The notes under the pieces were generated by a model. The model was not told the DNA's origin. It did no database searches and worked only from the letters and a program-made list of their open reading frames with translations. The translations under genes and the position numbers were made by a program. From NCBI RefSeq assembly GCF_019649055.1, contig NW_026570225.1, positions 3,162,001-3,226,000 on the forward strand: a stretch of 64,000 nt of DNA, written 5' to 3'. Every line of letters starts with the position of its first letter. Position 1 is the stretch's first letter. Origin of the DNA: Paramacrobiotus metropolitanus (lineage: Eukaryota; Tardigrada; Eutardigrada; Parachela; Macrobiotidae). Of the stretch, positions 30,695 to 43,281 are shown in pieces.

Positions 30695-32154
30695 CCGACA
30701 GAGTTGTTTATACCTGGAAAGAATAACTATGATCATATCATCTATCATAGATGATCTATGCACTAATTTTATTGACTGATTTGTACCTTCCAGCTTGTCA
30801 AATAACGTAACCGGTAACATAAAGAACACCTAATCAGAAATGAGAACTGTTCGCTAAACTGCAAACTTACAACAGATTAGACATCATTTCGGTCCCCCTC
30901 CAAAGGTAACTGTAACTCTGGAATTTCTCACAAGAGTTGGCTACGCGGTGATGTTGAGAAAGGCTAAACCCCGTGTCAGGTACGCATCCCAACTCCCCAA
31001 CTTAAAAGAACAATAAAGTAGTATTTATAATTTACGAGTTAAAACAGCATTATCAACGGAAAAGAAACTCATCAGTCAGACTGTAAGACAGTAAGAGAAA
31101 CGAATATTTTCACAAAAATTGTGCTCTTGAGTCTTCTTGACGAAGGCAATCTCGCTGGGCGCTCGATGCGAACTACAAAAGTAAGTAATAATACCCAAAC
31201 AAGCGAAAAACGAAAAAAATTAAAGATAAGAATAATAATAAATAAATTAACGATATTAAGTATTTTTATTTTAAAAAAATAATTTGCACCGAGCGCGAAG
31301 CGCGAGGTGCTGCAATATGTCTTCGTCAAGAGCATAAAATTTGTCTGACGCCACGAATAGCGTACGTCACGCTTTTCCAATTCCACAATCCCAATACCAT
31401 TTTGCATGCAGTGGTACTGGCGCTCGTGCAATAATGTGGTTCGCAACCACCGCTAGTACCAGTACACTGAGAGTCTAGAGTAGAGACTAGTGACGCTCAG
31501 ACTACTGTACTTACGTTGAGTCGTAGACGCCACAAGTTACAGCTTACACTTTTCAACGGATGACTCTCCAGTGGAGAGTCTCCACTCGGGAGCGATTTAC
31601 AGTGGATGATGCGAATGTTAGAGCCTGCCCCACTCGGAGTTGTGTTACAGCCTGCCCCAATAGGAGTTGGCTGAAAGGGCACCATTCCTGTCAAAATGAT
31701 TACAGTACGCTTGGTAAATGGCAAAAATGTTAAATTGTGAACAACAATTTGTTGTGCAGGTTAAATTTTAAACGTCATTATCTATGTATATCTGGCGTTT
31801 CAAAATTTTTGTTCAAAAATCAAAATTCATTGGATCGTCTTTGAGGACGGCAAGCACAGTACGTACTTTGGGTTTGGGGCACACTGTGTCCGCGGCACTC
31901 CGGCGTGACTCCGCGCACTGTGTCTAGTGTCAACTGTCTACTGCGCCACATGCACAACGCACATTTTGTGCGCACTATGCACGACGTCACAGTGCAATCT
32001 GTATGTGCAGTTTCACGTGGTGCACAACTCTGAAAATTTTGCTCAATCGGCATCCTCAGAGAACCGCAAATCGATGATCGGACCACTGAACACTTTCTAG
32101 GCTCTCTGAAGTTTTTTGAGTTCTCAAAAGGTTCCCAGATTTTTTTATTTAGAT
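30695..32154. other. Divergent spacer between SDHAF2 and RPLP2
   Basis: Common upstream region of the two genes. It contains an imperfect inverted repeat at about 31112-31344 and a tandem duplication of an AGCCTGCCCCA block at about 31620-31672. A short CTCCA-rich hairpin lies near 31561-31579. No coding sequence is supported; a 124-residue minus-strand frame crosses the inverted repeat and is probably fortuitous. Confidence 0.45.
31112..31344. repeat. Imperfect inverted repeat, possible small MITE
   Basis: Arms of about 60 bases, 31112-31173 and 31281-31344, are inverted copies sharing TGCTCTTGA, CTTGACGAAG and a GCGCTCG block, around an AT-rich centre of about 110 bases. No target duplication was recognised. 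Confidence 0.55.
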
Positions 32155-32181
32155 CTTTCGTGATAGACGTTATCTCCCACG
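32155..32181 (+). promoter_or_regulatory. RPLP2 leader with pyrimidine start and shared CGTTATCTCCC motif
   Basis: A CTTTC pyrimidine start at 32155 is followed by ATAGACGTTATCTCCCAC directly before the ATG. The same order and nearly the same motif precede RPL7 at 47269-47310. A pyrimidine first-base leader (TOP-like) is typical of ribosomal protein mRNAs in animals. The transcription start itself is inferred. Confidence 0.5.
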
Positions 32182-32814
32182 ATGCGGTACCTTGCAGCGT
32201 ATCTTTTATGCACTCTGGGCGGCAAGACCAACCCTACCGCAGAAGATATCGAGAAGGTCTTAAGCAGTGTCGGAATTGATGCGGATAAGCAGAGAATAAA
32301 ACTTGTACTGGAAAAGCTTAAAGGAAAGAATGTGGAAGAAGTTATTGCACAAGGTAAGAAATTCATAAATGTTGGGCACTACTGAAGGATCAGAAATTTT
32401 TTAAGGACCGTAGTTTGTCGTGGAGGACTTGTGCTGTACTTTACTTTGGTGTTGCAGGTTCCAAGAAACTAGCAGCTCTTCCTGCCGCAGGACCAGCAGC
32501 CCCAGCGGCTGGTGCTACACCCACCGTCGTGAAAGACGACAAGCCTGCCGCTAAAGAAGGTACAGCGAATACGTGCAAAGAGCAATTAAGGCTTTTTGTA
32601 ATCCTGAGCAGTTTGCAGATGTTTTCGATTTCACAGTTGAAAATCAGAAAATTTTTAAAATACTTCATTCATAGTAGATTTCATGATAAGATATTCGCTA
32701 ATAAGGTGCATCATTAATCGAGCTACGTTTGTAGAAGCCAAAAAGGAGGAGAAGAAGGGAAAAGACAAAGAAGAAGAAGAGGATGACGACATGGGATTTG
32801 GACTATTCGATTAA
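32182..32814 (+). CDS. RPLP2: 60S acidic ribosomal protein P2
   Basis: Stalk protein of the large ribosomal subunit; P1/P2 dimers bind P0 and recruit translation factors. Three exons, 32182-32353, 32458-32559 and 32735-32814, give 117 residues. The N-terminal helical domain begins MRYLAAYLLCTLGG, as in animal P2. An Ala/Pro-rich hinge follows, then a Lys/Glu/Asp-rich stretch, and the protein ends in MGFGLFD, the conserved P-protein tail. A poly(A) signal lies about 80 bases downstream. Confidence 0.98.
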
Positions 32815-32893
32815 TAATACCTTATTATTTCATATGCGATTCCGAACATCTTTTGTTAATCCATCGAGTCCTCTGTTCTTTTGCTGGTGGTTA

Positions 32894-32899
32894 AATAAA
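32894..32899 (+). terminator. Poly(A) signal AATAAA of RPLP2
   Basis: AATAAA 80 bases after the stop codon, a normal distance for a short ribosomal protein mRNA. Confidence 0.7.
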
Positions 32900-33649
32900 C
32901 TTCGGAGATGAGATCCTAAGCGCGAAATCTTGAATAATAATGGTCCAGACTTAGATTCACTTTTACCATACCCTTCGGCCTTCATTCCGGTACTCGTTCT
33001 TACTTTTGCGTTTCCGCTAACTGTAACGGTTTAATGTTTATTATTATTAACTACGCATTCGATATGATCCTAAATTATTCACGTTTAGAAATTTTACTGC
33101 TTAACAGTTAGGACAAAAAGTTTTGCGGTCTCCAAGACTCCAGGCAATCCAATCACTTAACCAAGCTCACTTAATCAAGCACCTTATAGTATTTGTTGCT
33201 TTTGAGGGAAGTGGTAATTATGGATAGCTGTACATGTACATTTGTACTGCTGCCGTTTACTATCATGAAAACATTGAAAACAGGCGCAACTCAGACATCT
33301 GTCTTTGTTATAATAAATTATATGTTAGAAATGGCGTCATCCGGGGGACTGGGATGCACTATGCAGGAAACTGAGGAAAAGACATGTGAAACAAAATAAT
33401 ATGATACAGTAATATGATATTATTTGATAATAATGTTGTAAGTATTTTATAACACCACCAAGTTAGCAACTGTTCAAATTATTTTGGACCGTTCTGTGGT
33501 ACAGCCGTACAAGCATCCTATGACGCGTGCAAGGCTCAGGCCCGTCAAGCCGTTCGCCGGTTTTGTTCGGATCCGGAAATGGAGCTTAAGCAAAAAATTG
33601 GGGGTTCGATTTAATTTTTCAATGTTTCGAAGGTCCACACTCCACAGAT
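32900..33649. other. Convergent spacer between RPLP2 and aspartate dehydrogenase
   Basis: No coding exon or RNA gene recognised. Short open frames on both strands around 33190-33660 have no family resemblance that I can see. Confidence 0.4.
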
Positions 33650-35996
<2,347 letters not shown>

Positions 35997-37528
35997 TTTG
36001 CCAGTAGCCTAAACGTAAGAACAGCAAACTAATTTAATCTAAACTAATGTATAAACAAAAGAAATAACAGCTATAGAACTAGACCAGTAACATTTTCCTG
36101 ATCAGAGCACCTTATACTCGTATTCTTCGACGCGCGCATAAATATTATAATATGTCGTTGTTTTACAAGCAACGACCAACCAGTATTCATCCACATAAAA
36201 AGTGACCGCACAAACTACCGGCAGACGAAAGTGCAGAAGGTATGTGTACTGTAATCCTGTACTTCATATATAAAAACATAGGTATTTTATTCCAAAACAC
36301 ACTGTTAATTGTTACAGGCACTCGTAAAGGGCATCTCTCAGTGATCAAAGGGCATCTCGATAAAAGCACTAGAGTAGTAAGTACCACCGCAGTGCATATA
36401 TTATAGGTTCAGTGCTTAGCGTTTGCAGATATAAGTTGACGAAATCACTCCGTATCAAGAATCAGGATCTATGGTTAGCAATAATAATTATCACTTGTGA
36501 TTCCCTTGCTCTTCAATCCTATACAGCTGCATATATACTATATAATTCTTAAACAGAGGCACAATATACTTTATCAAACTTCACTTTTTCTGATTTCCAG
36601 TCAACGTTTTGACCATAAACCATAACTACTTATATTTTAATTAAAAACTTTTACCAGTCTAGCTGTAAAGAACCCTTGAATTATCTAAACCTGTAGAGCG
36701 CGGCACTGCTTCGGTATCAACAAGAAAATCAGTAACAAAAATTGTAACGACAGAAAGATTGCATAAAATGCTTTCTCCTAATGTTATTAAAATGCTTTCT
36801 CGTCAATCTAGGAAAAAACATGAATCTGCCTGCTTATAAAATTATTAACAGCTTATGGTTAGTCCTGTTGTTTAATTCAAAACGCAGTACTAGTAGCCTA
36901 CAAAAAGATAGCTTGGAAAACGATTAGCGAAGCGTGTCATCAAGGTAAGTAATTATTACCGAAAGTCGAAAGAAGACTACCGTATAGGTCCGTACTACAT
37001 AAAGAGCCCAAGTTTCAACCGACTGGCAAGGCTTATCAGATTTCGGTTAATTGGAACTTTAAATGCAATTGAAATGAAAATGAAACAAAATCAAAATGCA
37101 AACATCTGCACCAAAACATCTGCGCGCACGTTTTGCACAAATACCGCGGTAAAGTACAGTACTGTATATTCATACGTGATACGAGTACTCAAAATTCTTA
37201 AATCGTGAAGTCACCAGCAAGCCACCCTGGGGTGTTACAACTTTTTTCCCTTGGGCTGCGGTTACCTTGAAAAGCTTCCTTTACACGGCGACGTGACGGC
37301 ATTGAAATCCAAAACTGGAGTCACTGGAGTGGAAGAGATTCAGAAGGTAGAAGGAGAAGATTTTTTCGTTTGGAAGTTCTGCTTTTTTTGGTTTTCTAGT
37401 TTTATGGTGGTGAATATTGTTATTGGTTTCAATGTTATATAAGAGTCATTTACTGAGCTATAAGAAGTAATAATTATTACCTTGATAGATCTTTCATTGG
37501 CTGGCTTGAAATTGTCGCAAAGGAGTTT
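35997..37528. other. Divergent spacer between aspartate dehydrogenase and MIC26/27
   Basis: AT-rich upstream region of both genes. No coding exon is supported. A TACAGTACTGTA palindrome lies at about 37155-37166. Nothing else stands out. Confidence 0.4.
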
Positions 37529-39027
37529 ATGAAAACACTGAGAATGCTCGTAGCACGACGAATGGCAGTGCGGAATACTGGTATTCTTCTCGGAGCTTCT
37601 CTGCTTTCATCGCCTGTGGCTGGCCGCAAAGACGACCGCGTCAGTGTGATGCTGAAAGTTACCGACGTGAGTGGCCTGTCGATGTTCATATACAGGAACC
37701 GCAGCAGTCCACTAGACGGGAGTTTTGTGACTGCGATGACTGATGGTATTTTAATTTAACGATGTAACTTGTTGGTGTTGATTCACAATGGTTGCAGCTC
37801 CCCGTTTATGAGGAACAAGCGCCTGTTAGCCAGCAGGCCTATTTCGTGGAGCCCACTCCTCCTTCCTTCCTAGAGCAGCAGATAAGCCAAGTCAGACAAG
37901 CCGTTGCTTCCGTACTTCCTGAGGGATCAGAGGTATGTCAGCAAACGCTTTTCAGAAACAGTTTTGCATGGTTTCTGCAGTTTTCCTCGCCCACCGTCGC
38001 TATTGCACGAGCAGACAGCAGTTAAATGATTACTTTACAACGCATTTGAAGGTTCGCCTTACTGGTGCACTATCTGGAAATAATTCTTGCCATGATTTGC
38101 AGAAAGTGAGAGAGCGGGTGTCCGACATATACGCAACTGGTAAAGCGCATAGTCAAAGTGAGTAAGTCGTGGAAGAACTGTGCTCGTTTTTATTATAAGA
38201 TGCTGGTAGATGCATACATTTTTATTTCGCAGCTGATAGCATGATACCGCTCTCGCTTTTTGTACAGGTACTTTAGATATGTTACGGGATGACGCCAGGG
38301 TTCTGCCTCGTGCCCTGGCTATTTCGGCCGGAGGCCTTATTGGTTTCCTGGCAGCTTACAGGCGTAAGTGACCAGAGCAATAATAGCCCTTGTAAAGGAT
38401 GGAAAATCACTGTTCCTGGAGGTCGGTTGGTTGCATCGTTTTTGTCTTGTAACCATAGGTGGAGTTTTTCGCAAGTTGCTGTATACCGGAATCGGACTGG
38501 GCGCGGCTGCCGCAGTCTGCTATCCCAAAGCTAGTCGGGAATTGGCCAGCGCTGCTTACTACCAGACGAAGGATGTTCTAAAAAGTGAGCGTTGCATTTT
38601 TAATGCTATCAGACCTTTGTGTTTTTGTATCTTTTAGTTTGTACTGCATATTACTAGGTGTAATTTTCTTACGCTTCATCGTGCACGCTATAGGAATGCT
38701 ATTTATACCATTCATAAGCCGCTACTAACCTGAATTAGGATGTTATGAGTGTACAGGCAGAATATGACTGTACACCTTATCATGGTTATGGTTAAAAAAC
38801 TGCAAAACTGATGGTTTCTCATCAGGTTTATTATATTTTTAAGTTTTACCTGAGCTGTAAGAGGAATTCTAGAGATGTGCTTATTTTCTTCGGGAAAAAC
38901 CATTGTGCTGGAAAATTTTGCTGGACTGGTGGCGGCTCTACTTTGCGCCGGCTTGGTAAATGCTTATAAACTGAATGCTGACCATTTTTTTTTCACAGAA
39001 TTTGAAAAGCCGAAGCCAGTCAATTGA
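37529..39027 (+). CDS. APOOL: MICOS complex subunit MIC26/MIC27 (apolipoprotein O family)
   Basis: Inner-membrane protein that helps shape cristae junctions. Six exons, 37529-37666, 37798-37932, 38103-38157, 38268-38363, 38459-38584 and 38999-39027, give 192 residues. The N-terminus (MKTLRMLVARRMAVRNTG) is a plausible mitochondrial presequence. A segment before the membrane part contains LEQQISQVRQAV. Two glycine-rich membrane segments follow: PRALAISAGGLIGFLAAYRR and LLYTGIGLGAAAAVCYPK. The second ends in the YP motif seen in APOO/APOOL. The C-terminal exon is short and charged. MIC26 and MIC27 are paralogues in vertebrates and cannot be separated here. The upstream ATG choice is supported only by the presequence. 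Confidence 0.85.
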
Positions 39028-40765
39028 AAAACTTGGACATCAAAAGCGCTAGCTGCAAAACGAAAGGCGACGTTATACAGCAGTAGCGAACACAACCTTC
39101 TCTGATGTTACTGACCCATTGTGGCATCTGCTATAGCGTCAAGTTATTTATTTAAAGAATTGTACCTAGGGACTGCATGATATGATTTTGGCCGGACGTT
39201 TGTCAGTGCTGCAGTTGGTTTTACCATAGAGTTTTACTGTCTACTGTGTATCTTTATGTTGCATTATTAAAGCGTCCTCATAATATGTATTACAGCACTA
39301 GCGGGTGCATGACGATTAATAATAATTTATCTTTGCAGAAGAAACTTTGGTGCATTATAATGTTAAACTTCAGATCTCGTGATTTGCTTGTAATCTTTCT
39401 TAACGATTGCCGGGTGTTAGTGGCGAAGATTGTCTGCAGCACATATACTATACTAGATTCTTTACAAAGTACCTAATTAATGTGAACTCCCAAAAAGTTT
39501 TAAAAATTTACCAGACTTCATTACGCATATTACTGTACAGTTCACCACCGGGCTTCCTTCGGTTCACCACCGGTCAAGGATATTCGCGTACCGTGTAGTG
39601 AAAGCTTTATGGAACTTGAATTTGAAACAGAGCAGGTAGTGAACTTCCACTAAGGTGGCAATCCAGCGTGGGATTTACGAATTAAGTGATTAGATTGCTG
39701 TACGTGCGAAAAATACCACTTATAAGATATTTTAATAACATTGCGACAATTCTTTAGACATGTGACTTCCATACTGGAATTAGTGGAATAATGAGTACCT
39801 GAATACAGTATTAAAATATATTATAATCTATGTATACATATGTACTTGCGCGTATGTAAAAAAAACCATTTTCAGTCTTTAATTTGTTGCGACCGGATTC
39901 AAAAAAGTACTTGTACGAACGTATAATAACTGCTTACGAACAGTTTCAGCAAGTAAGTACTGTAAAGTGTAAGTAAAATACGAAATTTCAATTAAGTAAG
40001 TATTTTATACTTACTGTAATTACTAATCCCGAATCCGTAAAATAATATTTCATTTCGATATTTGATTTAATTTAATTCGAGTAAGTGCAGGTAGCCCAAA
40101 TCCGGCTAGGGTCTCATCTAGTATGGGATTTTAAACCTGGCTGAAGAAATGCAGAAAATACATAGCAAAATGTGTTTTCGCGAGTAAGTTTGAAATAAAA
40201 TAACATTTTCATATCAAAATCAGCGAGTGAAAAACTGACCAAAAGCCACCAAAACACCCAAAACTAATTAACAGAAATTAGTCGTGTATTAAAGTTTGAT
40301 GCGTGGCTCTCCAGTGCTGATATTAACTTTTATTAAGTAAATGTAAATTACACGAAATATTCACGTCGATGTATGTCAGTGTTCATATAGTATTCTAGTG
40401 GTATATCATAGCTGACATATATAGCACACTTCCGCATATTCTGCCTGCCGAACAAATTGTTGTAAACAGCGTACAGTAAGCATTCAAATTTAGCATGTAG
40501 GCTAAGATCAAATCTCATGGTGTAGCTAAGAACTAATCTTCCAGTTATTAACGAAATGATTTAGGTTTTTCCAAATTTCGTTAACTGGTGTTTTGCTGTT
40601 TTTGAAATGAATGCAGCAAAATGTCCGCTAAGAAACCGCACGCTATGATGAGATTTCGTAATCGAAAGGTCATGTTTCTCGTGTCCATAATTCTGAAACT
40701 CACAATCTGGGCGCATCGACAATAATCATTTTTCCGTCAAGTTTCCTACCTCAGCAGCAATCTAA
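39028..40765. other. Spacer between MIC26/27 and the SLC26 gene
   Basis: AT-rich. At 39940-40030 there is a cluster of AAGTAAGTA-like words resembling those in the MITE at 11.7 kb, but no terminal repeats or target duplication were found. A tandem pair of TTCACCACCGG words lies at about 39540-39573. No gene seen. Confidence 0.4.
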
Positions 40766-43203
40766 ATGGCTACAAGCTCATTAGGTCCAGAAGACAACGT
40801 GGATGCGATCAACACCATCGATTACGCTGAGCAGGAACTGGGGATCGAGCAAATACAGGCTGAAATTGCCAAATTACCACCTCGTTTCCTCGCTGCGCCC
40901 GATGAAGTCTTGCTACCAAGAACACATTCAACAGCGTCGGAAGTCCATCGCGAATCTTCCACAACCATTCAGCCGATAAAAAAACCCTCCGCTGGAATGC
41001 TGCCGTCTAGCTTGGCCCATATTGTCCGCCGTCACCCATCCGCTCATCGACCCCTTTTCCAGTCTCAAACACAAACCAGTTTAGGTGGAAACAGCACAGG
41101 TAGCTTAGAATTAATATCAACGTGTTTTTCATACTCCTCTAATATGCGGTGTACCACATGCCATTTACGTAAAACTGTGTCAGCCAGCGGTCCGGCACAT
41201 GCGCAACTTATTCTGCAGATCGTAATTCGTTGGAAGAGGAACAGTACAGATTCGGTGGTCCCATGACTCCGAAAGATTTCACCAACGAAACGAAGAACTG
41301 CTGCACTATTGGTACATTCAAACGAAAACTGCCAATTCTTCAATGGCTACCGAAATATAGCAGGGAGGATTTTGTGGGTGACCTTATTGCTGGATTGACC
41401 GTGGGGTTGACCGTTGTTCCGCAGTGTTTGGCATACGCAGTCATTGCGGATATCGATTTGGAGGTGAGCAGTTTACAGCATGCTATTGCTGTTAGGCTTT
41501 CATGCGCGCAAGGTCACAGATATTACAGTTTAGCAATAATTATGATTTTGAATATTCAGTATGTTAATGGGCCAGTTTTCAGTACGGATTAAATTCCGCT
41601 TATCTCGGCTGTTTCGTTTACACGTTGTTGGGGACATCAAAGGATGTGACGGTCGGTCCAACTGCGATCTTATCCCTTCTTACCGGAACGTTCATTAGTC
41701 GCATCGTTGGGACACCCGGCGAATGGGCAGTGCTGTTGTGTTTTTTTGTTGGATGTTTTCAGTTGGCAGTGGCACTCTTGCGTTTAGGTATAACACAGAA
41801 AATGTTGTACTTTCTGTAAATGCGCATACTATATCTACAAATACATAAATTATTAAACTTTTTGTATATGTTTTTATCTCCATTAATCAGGTGTACGAAA
41901 ATGAGATCTGGCTGGTTTAACTCGACATATATAAATAATTATTACCTGTATTGCAAGAGTACGTATTATAATATCGTACATATATCAACTGCTGGGTGTT
42001 TTGAGTAGGATTTATTATCAACTTCATCTCTGTTCCTGTCGTGAGCGGCTTTACACAAGCAGCAGTGATTGTTATTATCCTGAGCCAGGTAAAAAACATG
42101 ATGGGCCTAAAATTTGGAGAAGCATCTGATACTGTCATCGAAACAATTGGCGGATACATAAAGCACATGAGCAAAACAAAGTGCGAAAGCCATCGACTGG
42201 TACAGCAAACTGCTATATAGTATTATTTCCATGCTGGGTAATTAATAAATTTTCGTGCGCGTGTAAGTTAACAGAAACCGTGCTTTATATAGCGGCTGGG
42301 ATGTTCTACTAGGATGTATAAGCATCACAACTTTATTGTTAATGAAAGGAATGCGACTTCCGCTTCGAGAAGGATCCATACCAAAATGGTACAGAAGCCT
42401 TGCTGACGTAATTCACCTTTGCGGAGTCTGTAAGTACGCAGCCATACAAATGTTTAACAATGAATTTTCCATACAGCATACATCACAACGGAAGGATAAT
42501 ATGTTTTCACAATGTGGGCTAAAATTGTTACCATAATTATTGCATGTATAGCTCGGTATGCGATTGTGGTAATGAGTGCGACACTTCTCAACTACTTGGT
42601 AATGTCATCGGGGATTCGAGCATTGTCTGCAACCGGAAACGTGACTGCTAAACTATCCGCTCCCAAAATGCCGAACTTTGCCGTTGGTGGATTGGCACTG
42701 AGCGAAATCCTGCGAACCTTCGGACCGGGTTTAGTACTGGTGCCGCTCCTGGCAATGGTGGAATCATTGGCTGTAGCCAAAACGTTTGCTCACAAATATC
42801 ATTACAATATCTCCATAACACAGGAATTTCTGGCGCTGGGAACGGCCAATATGGTATCATCCTTTTTTGGGTCGTACGCTGTGACGGGAGCATTTACCCG
42901 TTCTGCTCTGAATGCCGAATCCGGTGTGCGTACTCCAATGGGAGGAATAGTTACAGGTAAGTACATTAAACAAGCATCTGTACGTACATAAGCACCATTT
43001 AATATACATTTTCATTTGTTTTAGGATCGTTTGTTATTATCGCTATTGTGACCCTGAGCAGTGCTTTACAGTACATTCCCAAAGCCGCATTAGCAGCGGT
43101 CATTATATGTGCCTGCTTAAATATGCTGGATTTCATCAAACCTGCTATTCTGATGCATCAATTTATTATTCGAACTCGCTCAACTTATGCCAGATGTGGA
43201 TAG
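40766..43203 (+). CDS. SLC26-family anion transporter, truncated and with one internal stop; possible pseudogene
   Basis: Similar to SLC26A11/SulP sodium-independent sulfate transporters. Seven exons fit: 40766-41099, 41219-41463, 41583-41787, 42009-42180, 42293-42429, 42477-42956 and 43025-43203. All have canonical sites and consistent phases, 584 codons in all. Signature segments include DFVGDLIAGLTVGLTVVPQ, YGLNSAYLGCFVYTLLGTSK, DVTVGPTAILSLL and YIPKAALAAVII. Two oddities are seen. A TAA at 42497-42499 (codon 372) falls between splice acceptor and membrane helix in the only phase that joins the exons. The protein also ends soon after the YIPKAALAAVII helix, so the last membrane helices and the cytosolic STAS domain are missing. 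A poly(A) signal follows at once, and PSMD1 ends 78 bases away. It may be a decaying copy, or the stop may be an assembly error or a misread splice site. Confidence 0.85.
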
Positions 43204-43209
43204 AATAAA
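43204..43209 (+). terminator. AATAAA directly after the SLC26 stop
   Basis: Begins immediately after the TAG stop, closer than usual. The convergent PSMD1 stop lies at 43282, leaving only 78 bases between the two coding regions. Confidence 0.5.
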
Positions 43210-43281
43210 CATGAAACAAATATTTTCAGTTACAAAACCAACATCATATTTAAAAAAAACTTCAGATGAAACGACAAGAAA

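Noticed and set aside
31072-31446. 124-codon minus-strand frame
   Set aside because: It spans the inverted repeat and its AT-rich centre; the hydrophobic part is a translation of A/T-rich sequence.
39940-40030. AAGTAAGTA cluster as a second copy of the 11.7-kb MITE
   Set aside because: No TAGTGTTG-type ends and no 8-bp duplication; the words are low-complexity.
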